Of a stretch of DNA of 64,000 nucleotides, positions 16,751 to 23,757 are shown piece by piece (position 1 is the first letter of the stretch; every line of letters begins with the position of its first letter). Below the pieces are notes generated by a model. That model had not been told where the DNA came from and ran no database searches. It worked only from the letters and a program-made list of their open reading frames with translations. Made by a program: the position numbers and the translations under genes. Location: positions 124,001-188,000 of the forward strand of contig NZ_JANHDH010000004.1 of NCBI RefSeq assembly GCF_026616195.1. Reading direction: 5' to 3'. The stretch is from Haloarchaeobius amylolyticus. GTDB taxonomy: Archaea > Halobacteriota > Halobacteria > Halobacteriales > Natrialbaceae.

Positions 16751-17622
16751 TACTGAATTGCCTCCACAGTGACATCCCCACAGCCACGTGCAACGGCTGA
16801 CCCAACCCCGGAGTACTCAGCAAAGAGGGAGACAGCGGTGACGGCGTTCTGGAGGCTTTCAGAAGCGTCCTTGAACGCATAGGTACAGGTACCGGTGAAT
16901 CCTTGTCGGAAGATCGGGCGCGGGTTATCATCGTCGTCGCTGACCCGGTTTACCAGAACGCTGTGGGTATCGTAGGAGCTGGCGTCGGGTTTTTCGATGA
17001 CTGAGCGAGCGAGTGCGTCGCGGTCGAATTCAAGGTTGAGGTCATCGGGAGCCGTTCGGTTCCACTTTCCGAGTAAACTGCGGAACACAGAGACTCTGTG
17101 AGGGAACATGGTTGTCACAGACCCGGCCTCCTCAATGCATGTCGGGCTCTGAAAATCGAAGGTAAGCCGGGGTTCGTCGAGTGAGCCAGCTTCTTCAAGC
17201 AATTCTGTGTGGTTTGTATTGGAGTTCTCGAACTCGCGGACGTGAAGAGATCCGTTAGTGAGAGAAATCTCGTCATTTTCGAGCACTAAGCCACGAACCA
17301 GAGTTTGGAAAACCCTGGCGTCGCTTGGGTCGGTAACCCCAATCGTGGCTGTGTAGCGGTTGTTCGGGAGGATTGTCTTGTGGTGGGGCCGGTCGCTGTC
17401 GGCGAAGACACCACGAAGGGCGCTGACGTGGAGCGATCCGAGGTCGGAATCGTGGACCTGTTGGCTTACTGTTTCGTCCATAGCGTCGATACTGGAAAGG
17501 ACTGCGCTGTAGAGGCTGTATCCGTCTGAGTTCGGGACAGAGAATCGTGAGTCGGGTGCAAGTTTGATCTGCACCCGGCGGAGGGTAGTGGATTCGTGAC
17601 CAGACTCACTCGATGTCGCCAT
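16750..17622 (-). CDS. cas6: Cas6 crRNA-processing endoribonuclease
   Basis: A 290-residue RAMP protein starting MATSSESGHESTTLRRVQIK. The C-terminal glycine-rich loop SGVGSAVARGCGDVTVE is the Cas6 hallmark, and an N-terminal histidine-containing region (PHHKTILPNNRYTA) may supply catalytic residues. It is the first gene of the cas operon, and its stop overlaps the cas10d ATG by one base. A TATA-like GTTTTACA at 17647-17654 lies about 25-30 bp upstream of the ATG, suggesting a leaderless mRNA. Confidence 0.93.
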   Translation of the reverse strand: MATSSESGHESTTLRRVQIKLAPDSRFSVPNSDGYSLYSAVLSSIDAMDETVSQQVHDSDLGSLHVSALRGVFADSDRPHHKTILPNNRYTATIGVTDPSDARVFQTLVRGLVLENDEISLTNGSLHVREFENSNTNHTELLEEAGSLDEPRLTFDFQSPTCIEEAGSVTTMFPHRVSVFRSLLGKWNRTAPDDLNLEFDRDALARSVIEKPDASSYDTHSVLVNRVSDDDDNPRPIFRQGFTGTCTYAFKDASESLQNAVTAVSLFAEYSGVGSAVARGCGDVTVEAIQ

Positions 17623-17639
17623 GGTACTGGACGCGATGA

Positions 17640-17735
17640 CTAACCGTGTAAAACTTTCCCCTCCGGTGACAACTTTTCAATGTTCTTCCGAGAACACATT
17701 CGATTGCAGGTTAGTGGGACGGTATTACTAAGTCA
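17640..17735. promoter_or_regulatory. Divergent promoters of the cas operon and csa3
   Basis: The 134-bp gap between cas6 and csa3 holds a minus-strand TATA (GTTTTACA, 17654-17647) correctly spaced for a leaderless cas mRNA. It also holds a plus-strand TATTACTAA at 17723-17731, about 26-30 bp before the csa3 ATG. The leader inverted repeat TTCGTGGAC/GTCCACGAA is not found here. Confidence 0.55.
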
Positions 17736-17756
17736 CTGTCGACATCTCAAAACAGC

Positions 17757-18431
17757 ATGAAGAACTTCATTCTCCCTGTTGGACACGACACGCGTCGTGT
17801 TACAAGACCCATCATCTCGCATGGAATAGACGCGCATGACACTGTGGTACTCGTCAGACCCAGCGACGATGATGCGCCCGGGGCAGAGGACTCTCGGTCG
17901 TCCCAGGCAATTGCAGACATCCGGGATTTTCTACGCGAAATTGAACCGAACGCTGCGCTTGAGGTCGAGCATGTCAGCGTTGATACTTGGACTGAGACGA
18001 CACTCGCATGTAGTGATCTCATTCAAGCCGCACGAAACCCGATTCTCGGTCTTTGTGGAGGTCCCAGAGACGTCCTGCTCCCGATGACGGTTGCTGGTGT
18101 CATTCATGCGAATGAACTTGAATTCGCCTATGTGTTCAGTGATCTCAATCAGAGCGTCGACACATGGACGCTCCCAGATCTCTCCCCATCGATTCCAGAA
18201 GTTACGAAGAACACGCTCGGTGCGGTCCACGAACTCGGCCCATGTTCACTGTCAGAGCTCGCTCAGCACACCGACTCTTCAAAAAGTACTATCGGCCGCC
18301 ACCTCGACACCCTCGAAGAGGCCGGTATCATCGACTCCTGGGCCGAAGGAAAACACCGATACGCGTGTGTAAACGAATCTGCACGCGTCTTGGCTTACAG
18401 TGCCCTAGACAACGACTTCGTGGACCTTTAA
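17757..18431 (+). CDS. csa3: Csa3-type CARF-wHTH regulator of CRISPR
   Basis: A 224-residue protein. The N-terminal half is a CARF/Rossmann-like domain (MKNFILPVGHDTRRVTRPI; LGLCGGPRDVLLPMTVAGV). The C-terminal half is a winged helix (LGPCSLSELAQHTDSSKSTI, GRHLDTLEEAGIID, then KHRYACVNESARVL). Csa3 proteins in archaea bind cyclic oligonucleotides and control cas and array transcription. The gene is divergent from the cas operon and points into array 2. Its last five codons plus stop (TTC GTG GAC CTT TAA) are also the distal element of the array 2 leader. Confidence 0.88.
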   Translation: MKNFILPVGHDTRRVTRPIISHGIDAHDTVVLVRPSDDDAPGAEDSRSSQAIADIRDFLREIEPNAALEVEHVSVDTWTETTLACSDLIQAARNPILGLCGGPRDVLLPMTVAGVIHANELEFAYVFSDLNQSVDTWTLPDLSPSIPEVTKNTLGAVHELGPCSLSELAQHTDSSKSTIGRHLDTLEEAGIIDSWAEGKHRYACVNESARVLAYSALDNDFVDL

Positions 18432-18524
18432 GAAGAGAGTGTAGAGTCCCGGTCCACGAATGCGAAGTGAGAAACAACGGTAGCAGAAGAATTTATAGCA
18501 TCGGAGGCGGTATTTCGCACCCCT
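18417..18524 (+). promoter_or_regulatory. Leader of CRISPR array 2, overlapping the csa3 3' end
   Basis: TTCGTGGAC (18417-18425), 26 nt, GTCCACGAA (18452-18460), then 64 nt to the first repeat. TTTATA at 18492-18497 lies 27-32 nt before the array and would start transcription at the array edge. The 64-nt part ends in ATTT-N4-CCCCT as in leader 1. The first 17 bases (TTCGTGGACCTTTAAGA) are identical to leader 1 apart from orientation. Confidence 0.78.
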
Positions 18525-20085
18525 GTCGCGGTAGGGAGAAAACCCAGAACGGGATTGAAACACTTCAACCCGTGGGGGGAGAACTACGCTCGGCGCGGTC
18601 GCGGTAGGGAGAAAACCCAGAACGGGATTGAAACCCCGCAGTGCGGTTGCATGAAGTTCGCCGAACAGCGTCGCGGTAGGGAGAAAACCCAGAACGGGAT
18701 TGAAACGCCATCATCACGGCGGCCGGGGTGCTGTTCCAGTTCGTCGCGGTAGGGAGAAAACCCAGAACGGGATTGAAACACCGCGACCATCGTGACCACC
18801 GCGGCGAGGAACGCGGCGTCGCAGTAGGGAGAAAACCCAGAACGGGATTGAAACTGGTCCTCGCCGCGGGCGGTGATGGTCATCTTTGCGTCGCAGTAGG
18901 GAGAAAACCCAGAACGGGATTGAAACCCATCGGCGTCAGTGAGCCAGTAGCGTTGGACGAGGTCGCAGTAGGGAGAAAACCCAGAACGGGATTGAAACCC
19001 TTCGTCGAGGTCGACGCGCTCCCAGCGCAGCCCGGTCGCAGTAGGGAGAAAACCCAGAACGGGATTGAAACGCTTGCCGGGCGCTTACATTAACGTTGGT
19101 GACGACGTCGCAGTAGGGAGAAAACCCAGAACGGGATTGAAACTTGACCTGTTCGCCGAGTTTGTCCTGCTGCCAGCCGTTGTCGCAGTAGGGAGAAAAC
19201 CCAGAACGGGATTGAAACCAATCCGGCCACGCGAACGCGATTCGGAACTTGACTGTCGCAGTAGGGAGAAAACCCAGAACGGGATTGAAACACGATGAGT
19301 CGGTATCGCTGGTCTTCGTGAAGCTGTCGCAGTAGGGAGAAAACCCAGAACGGGATTGAAACATGGCGTCACTCATGACGTTCAGCCCGATCTCGACGTC
19401 GCAGTAGGGAGAAAACCCAGAACGGGATTGAAACCTGGCTGCTGGCATCGCTGGCGTCGTCGCGCTGTGGTCGCAGTAGGGAGAAAACCCAGAACGGGAT
19501 TGAAACACCTCAACGTCGCGGGGGCCGGGCGTGTCGACGGTCGCAGTAGGGAGAAAACCCAGAACGGGATTGAAACTCCTCGCCCTCGCCGCCGATGGCG
19601 ATGAACGCGTCGTCGCAGTAGGGAGAAAACCCAGAACGGGATTGAAACTCGCCGTCGAGCACGTCGAGGTAGGTCCACTCGATGTCGCAGTAGGGAGAAA
19701 ACCCAGAACGGGATTGAAACAGTGCGTCGGTCTCGGACGGGCAGGGGAACAGTGTGGTCGCAGTAGGGAGAAAACCCAGAACGGGATTGAAACACGCTCC
19801 TCGTCGGGGGCGTCGTCGGGCTCGTCGGCGTCGCAGTAGGGAGAAAACCCAGAACGGGATTGAAACAAGGCCGACGATAGATTGCTCGAGTATTTGGATT
19901 CGTCGCAGTAGGGAGAAAACCCAGAACGGGATTGAAACGTCGCCGATGACTGACATCGACGGCAGCCCGCGCCCGTCGCAGTAGGGAGAAAACCCAGAAC
20001 GGGATTGAAACGTTCGCCCGGTTCCGTCGAGGGCATCGGCGACGTCGGGTCGCAGTAGGGAGAAAACCCAGAACGGGATTGAAAC
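18525..20085 (+). CRISPR. CRISPR array 2, subtype I-D, 22 repeats and 21 spacers
   Basis: Twenty-two 37-nt repeats beginning GTCGC(A/G)GTAGGGAG and ending AGAACGGGATTGAAAC on the plus strand, with spacers of 33-38 nt. In crRNA orientation the repeat matches the array 1 repeat at 30 of 37 positions, including both ends. The four leader-proximal repeats (18525, 18598, 18670, 18743) have G at position 6 and the other eighteen have A. This is expected if the repeat next to the leader is the template for new ones. The last repeat shows no decay. Confidence 0.97.
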
Positions 20086-20406
20086 GCTATCCACGGATAC
20101 GCTGTGATGTAGTTCCAGCTATGCCAGTAAGTACAATATTCTGACCCTGAGAGCAGGTCTGAAATGGTAGAATTCTCCACCTGACCCATCCAACAATACC
20201 GAGTACGACAGCGACTACTTCCTCTACTTCGATATCACGGCTGGAAGTATTTCAGCCGACGCCATTTTGGCAAATCGGAACAGAAAAGCTAGTTAATCGC
20301 AAGACATCATCCCTCGATGCCAACCAACGAGATAGCAACCGTAATTTCGGGATAGGTTATCGACGATGTATACGTGATAGTCCTCGATTCCACACAGCAT
20401 TTTTTC
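20086..20406. other. Intergenic stretch between array 2 and tfb
   Basis: No complete gene is visible. An open plus-strand stretch (about 20188-20296) reads NNTEYDSDYFLYFDI and ends at a TAG. It could be a tail remnant of a lost gene, but no family is recognised. Homology to the tfb remnant upstream of array 1 begins at 20385. Confidence 0.4.
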
Positions 20407-20427
20407 GCCCCCTGAAGGGTGCGGGGC
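20407..20427 (+). promoter_or_regulatory. GC palindrome after a T-rich tract, copy 4 (tfb leader)
   Basis: A T6 tract is followed by GCCCC, a loop with GAAGGGTGC and GGGGC, 39 bp before the tfb ATG. It is nearly identical to the copy inside the tfb remnant at 7362-7385. Confidence 0.5.
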
Positions 20428-20465
20428 GTTCCTCGAGAGCGCCCTGCAGAGCAGTGATTTCGACA

Positions 20466-21392
20466 ATGGCGACCAGACACATCTACGCGAGTGGTTTCGA
20501 CGAGTCCGAACGACTTCCGATCGACCTGCCGTGCCCCGAGTGCAACGGCGACCTCGAACGAGAACAGAGACAAACCTACTGTACGGAGTGCGGGCTCGTG
20601 GTTCGGGAGTACGAGATCGACCACGGTCCAGACTGGTTCGATGGGCAGAGCCAGAAATCGAACAGGCACGTCGGCTCACCACTGACCCCGTCCAGACACG
20701 ACAAAGGGCTCTCGTCCGAAATCGCCGAACGGCGAGATGCGAAGGGAAATCGACTCACTGGACGCACCAGGCGACGATTCAGCAGGCTCAGACGCCATCA
20801 CAGTCAGGCTCGGCAGCCAACGAAGCGGTCACGGAACAGACTCAGAGGGCTCGTCGATGTGCGACGAATCACGAGCACCCTCGAGCTCCCGGCGAGCGTC
20901 CGCGACCGGGCAGCGTCCCTGTTCCGAGAGTCGCAGTCCCGAGGGCTCCTGCCAGGCCGCTCAGTCCATTCCTTCACCGCAGCGAGTGTATACGCCGCAT
21001 GTCGGTGCTTCGACCTGCCACGGACGCTGCAGGAGGTCGAGAGCGTCGCCCGGTGTGATCGCTCCGCCCTCCGAAACGCCTACCGCGTCATGAACATCGA
21101 GCTGGGACTAGAAGTGACGCCTCCCTCACCCAGTGCGTTCATCCCGAAGTTAGCCTCCAGATTCGCCGTTTCGAGTTCAACCCGTCACCAGGCAGTTCAA
21201 TTCGCACAGGAACTCGAGTCCGCGGGGAAAGCGATTGGAAAGCAACCTGTCGGAGTAGCCGCTGCCTGCCTCTACGAAGCTAGCCAGCAGACTGGAGAGA
21301 GGCTTGTGCAGACAGAGCTCGCGGACGAAGCCGGTGTGTCAGCGCCGACGATTCGAAAGCGACGAGACGAAATACGTAGCCTCGAAGAGTAA
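20466..21392 (+). CDS. TFB-type transcription initiation factor
   Basis: A 308-residue protein with an N-terminal zinc ribbon (Cys23, Cys26, Cys39, Cys42: CPEC, CTEC), a linker rich in basic residues, and two cyclin-like repeats (around SVHSFTAASVYAACRCF and GVAAACLYEASQQ) with terminal TFB-type helices (ADEAGVSAPTIRKR). Haloarchaea have several TFB paralogues; this one is divergent and lies next to CRISPR array 2. ATG 20466 is preferred because the same ATG and leader are conserved in the truncated copy at 7420. Specific promoters served by it are unknown. Confidence 0.9.
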   Translation: MATRHIYASGFDESERLPIDLPCPECNGDLEREQRQTYCTECGLVVREYEIDHGPDWFDGQSQKSNRHVGSPLTPSRHDKGLSSEIAERRDAKGNRLTGRTRRRFSRLRRHHSQARQPTKRSRNRLRGLVDVRRITSTLELPASVRDRAASLFRESQSRGLLPGRSVHSFTAASVYAACRCFDLPRTLQEVESVARCDRSALRNAYRVMNIELGLEVTPPSPSAFIPKLASRFAVSSSTRHQAVQFAQELESAGKAIGKQPVGVAAACLYEASQQTGERLVQTELADEAGVSAPTIRKRRDEIRSLEE

Positions 21393-21516
21393 TTCAGCTC
21401 TCCACCTCCATTCTCCCTATCCCCTGAAGGCGGAGACTAAACACTCCTAACCGGGGTAATACTGGCGAAGACAGCTCCCATAGATGTTTAAGACACCTCG
21501 GAACGACACTACCAAC

Positions 21517-21768
21517 ATGGCCACGGATCTCACCGAACGGGTTCAAGAAATCGCCGAAGCGCGCGGGATTCCCGAGTCCGAGATCCTCGAACAGGCACTT
21601 GAACGAGGGGTCGAGGACCTCTGGGTCGACCTTATCCTCTCCCGATACATCAACGACGAAATCGACCGCGAGAAAGCAATCGAACTCGTCGGTCGTGACC
21701 GCGTGAAACGAGCAGACCGCGAACTGCAGGCGGTTGAAGACGATGTGCAGTGGGGACTCAATGCGTGA
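21517..21768 (+). CDS. UPF0175-like antitoxin
   Basis: An 83-residue protein (MATDLTERVQEIAEARGIPE...). The pattern of a short helix-turn-helix start, YINDEIDREKAIELVGRDRV and an acidic tail fits the UPF0175 antitoxin group that pairs with DUF3368 PIN proteins. Its stop overlaps the GTG start of the PIN gene (GTGA), the usual toxin-antitoxin coupling. ATG 21517 is preferred to 21484. Confidence 0.75.
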   Translation: MATDLTERVQEIAEARGIPESEILEQALERGVEDLWVDLILSRYINDEIDREKAIELVGRDRVKRADRELQAVEDDVQWGLNA

Positions 21769-22232
21769 TCCTCGCGGTTTCTGATACCGGCCCTCTCATT
21801 CACCTCGACGAAATCGATTCCCTCGACCTACTCTCCACGGTCGACGAATTACTGATTCCACAGACCGTTTTCGACGAACTAGACGCAGGGGGACTCCCAC
21901 CCGGTCTCATCGAACTCGAATACGAGATTGTCGAAGCAGAATCGGAGCCGCTCGCTGTCGAGTTAGACCCTGGTGAAACAGCAGCAATCGCAATCGCGTC
22001 TGAGCGGTCAGCTGTCCTTCTCACGGATGATCTGGAAGCGAGGGAGGCAGCAACCGACCACGATATCGAGGTACACGGCTCAATCGGCATCATCGTGCTC
22101 GCGTATTCCCACGGAGAGTTAGACAAAACAGAAGCAGCCGAACGGATGCGGTCTCTCCAGGCAGAAACGAGTCTGTTCATCACGGACGCAGTCGTGGAGA
22201 AGGGCATCTCCTTGCTCGAAAACTCGTCCTGA
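21765..22232 (+). CDS. PIN-domain toxin (DUF3368-like)
   Basis: A 155-residue protein beginning at GTG 21765 (VILAVSDTGPLIHL). PIN acidic residues are visible as the Asp in VSDTGPL, the Glu in LDPGETAAIA, the Asp pair in LLTDDLEA and a late Asp. The protein is a probable ribonuclease toxin held by the upstream antitoxin. The pair sits just beyond the CRISPR locus and may stabilise the island or replicon. Confidence 0.8.
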   Translation: MILAVSDTGPLIHLDEIDSLDLLSTVDELLIPQTVFDELDAGGLPPGLIELEYEIVEAESEPLAVELDPGETAAIAIASERSAVLLTDDLEAREAATDHDIEVHGSIGIIVLAYSHGELDKTEAAERMRSLQAETSLFITDAVVEKGISLLENSS

Positions 22233-22299
22233 GTACCGGGTTCTTGCAGGCCATCGTGCCACTGTCCTGTCCTGGATGCGCTCCCACGGGATTTTATTA

Positions 22300-22320
22300 C
22301 CCCCTGAGGGGTGCGGGGGG
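22300..22320 (+). promoter_or_regulatory. GC palindrome after a T-rich tract, copy 5
   Basis: An ATTTTATTA tract followed by CCCCC, a TGAGGGGTGC loop and GGGGGG, 26 bp before the SWIM gene ATG. It shares the layout of the copies near 991, 2425, 7370 and 20407. Confidence 0.5.
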
Positions 22321-22345
22321 CTGAAACGGCCTCTCGTCGATTGTA

Positions 22346-22768
22346 ATGTCGACGAACCCACTCTCCAAACTGAAGTTCCTGACCCGCGTCGGGAAGCGAG
22401 CACAGTACGAAGCCTTCGAGTTCGAACTGACCTCGGCAGGCGTTCGCGTCCGTAACTGCAGCCACGCGACCCCGAGCGAGCACGAGTACCTCGTCACCGT
22501 CGACGATGGCGTGCCCACCGCGTGCACCTGTCCCGCCGACGCGAACTACGACGGCGCCTGCAAGCACCGCATCGCCGTCGCGATTCGCCGGCCCGTCCTC
22601 GAGTCCGCAACTGAAAACCAGCTCGTCGCTGACGGCGGCGCGCGTGCAGTCGACTCTGAGCCTGAGCCCGACGACCCGTCGAACGCGGACTGCGACTGCG
22701 ATACCCTTCCTGAGGGCAGTCCGTGCTGGCCGTGCTACCGAGACGGCAAGCGCGACTTCGACGACTGA
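22346..22768 (+). CDS. SWIM zinc-finger protein
   Basis: A 140-residue protein with a SWIM motif: ACTCPADANYDGACKHRIAV gives the CxC...CxH ligand set. A Cys-rich C-terminus follows (DCDCDT, CWPCYRDGK). SWIM proteins bind DNA or protein; haloarchaeal plasmid copies are common and of unknown role. It is followed 48 bp later by the next gene on the same strand. Confidence 0.8.
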   Translation: MSTNPLSKLKFLTRVGKRAQYEAFEFELTSAGVRVRNCSHATPSEHEYLVTVDDGVPTACTCPADANYDGACKHRIAVAIRRPVLESATENQLVADGGARAVDSEPEPDDPSNADCDCDTLPEGSPCWPCYRDGKRDFDD

Positions 22769-22816
22769 CCGCCCACGCCGCTCGACAGCACTGAACTATC
22801 TCAACCCATCACCACA

Positions 22817-23305
22817 ATGCACCAACTCATCTACGCACTCGTCCAGGCATCGTCCACCGAACACGCCCTCGCGAACGCCCGCTCCGTCTTCGACACCCTC
22901 GTCGGCTCCGGCCCCGCCGAACTCGCCGCCTTCGACTACTACGTCACCTTCGACAACCACGACGCATCCTTCGCCGGCCCCGCCCGCTGGGGCGACCTTC
23001 CCGTCGCGGCACGAGCCAGTACCCCCGCCGGCGCCGAACTCATCGACCGCGGCTGGCGCGCCACCCGCGACGAATTCGAACGCAACCTCACCATCGCCAA
23101 AGAAGCACTCGCCGAGCTCACCACCGACGAAATCATGCATGACGCCGATCTCGTCAGACACGCCTTCTACAACGTTGGTCGCTACCAGGGCCCCACCATC
23201 ACCCTCTACGACGAACACGCCTGCGGCATTCGCCATCGTCGAAAACTCAACGCCATTCTCGACACCGAGAACCTCTGGGTCGTCCCCGCCGACGTCCACT
23301 ACTGA
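22817..23305 (+). CDS. Haloarchaeal conserved hypothetical protein
   Basis: A 162-residue protein starting MHQLIYALVQASSTEHAL. Mixed alpha/beta with a conserved-looking core (FDYYVTFDNHD, then LITLYDEHACGIRH-like segment near the C-terminus). Codon use is strongly GC-biased. It is probably co-transcribed with the SWIM gene. No function is assigned. Confidence 0.6.
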   Translation: MHQLIYALVQASSTEHALANARSVFDTLVGSGPAELAAFDYYVTFDNHDASFAGPARWGDLPVAARASTPAGAELIDRGWRATRDEFERNLTIAKEALAELTTDEIMHDADLVRHAFYNVGRYQGPTITLYDEHACGIRHRRKLNAILDTENLWVVPADVHY

Positions 23306-23757
23306 CCGACGACTCCCCGCTTCGTGTGGACGACAAATCGTACCTCGAGAGCAGTCCCACTTCGACCATGCAGGTAGTTCTGTTTCCGCGCTGAATCACG
23401 ACCCGAACTGGCGGCAGCATCGACATTTATGCCAGAATAGTATCACTAGAAATCCCCCGGACTCCATCAGTGCGTTTTCGACGGAAATTCGAGCCAGTAT
23501 ATAAGGGGATTCGATGGGGCACCGGTTTGAGTCTCTTGGGCAAGTTAAAGGTGTGCTGCACATTCGGAATAACCCTGTTACGTGTGGCGATTTGCTGTGC
23601 AGCACATTTGGTGGTGTGCAGCAAATCGTGCAGCACACCAATTTCGGGACTGTGGGCGACTACTTTCTCAGGGGGTCGCCACAATACTACCAGATATTTT
23701 TCACAACTAGGTTGGGTTGCGAAGAACGTTGACGGCAGGGGTACTGAAGGTATCAGA
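23306..23757. other. Non-coding region with a strong TATA box
   Basis: No gene with haloarchaeal composition is present; open frames here merely translate DNA repeats. A consensus-like TATATAAGG lies at 23498-23506 on the plus strand, followed by the TGTGCAGCACA cluster described separately. The region lies just beyond the 3' end of the minus-strand mobilisation operon, so a small RNA or a replication/control site is possible. Confidence 0.45.
23552..23637. repeat. Four TGTGCAGCACA-type sites
   Basis: An 11-bp element occurs as TGTGCTGCACA (23552, inverted), TGTGCAGCACA (23596), TGTGCAGCAAA (23615) and CGTGCAGCACA (23627). The first two are exact reverse complements. The cluster starts about 45 bp downstream of a strong TATA box. 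The arrangement fits a regulator's operator array or replication iterons; no rep gene is adjacent. Confidence 0.6.

Noticed and set aside
8954-17622. Assignment of the cas genes to subtype I-B, common in haloarchaea
   Set aside because: The large subunit carries HD and zinc motifs of Cas10d, Cas3 lacks HD, and Csc1/Csc2 signatures are present; repeats are 37 nt, not 30.
17623-17756. Leader-type Csa3 half-sites in the cas6/csa3 promoter region
   Set aside because: Neither TTCGTGGAC nor GTCCACGAA occurs there, so autoregulation through that motif is not supported.
18936-20189. 417-codon minus-strand frame and several shorter frames across array 2
   Set aside because: Translation of CRISPR repeats (FQSRSGFSPYCD, FNPVLGFLPTAT); no protein.
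22506-23504. 332-codon plus-strand frame
   Set aside because: Ser/Pro/Thr low-complexity shadow of the SWIM and following genes.
23514-23732. 72-codon frame behind the strong TATA box
   Set aside because: Starts too close to the TATA box to be transcribed from its own ATG and mostly translates the TGTGCAGCACA repeats.
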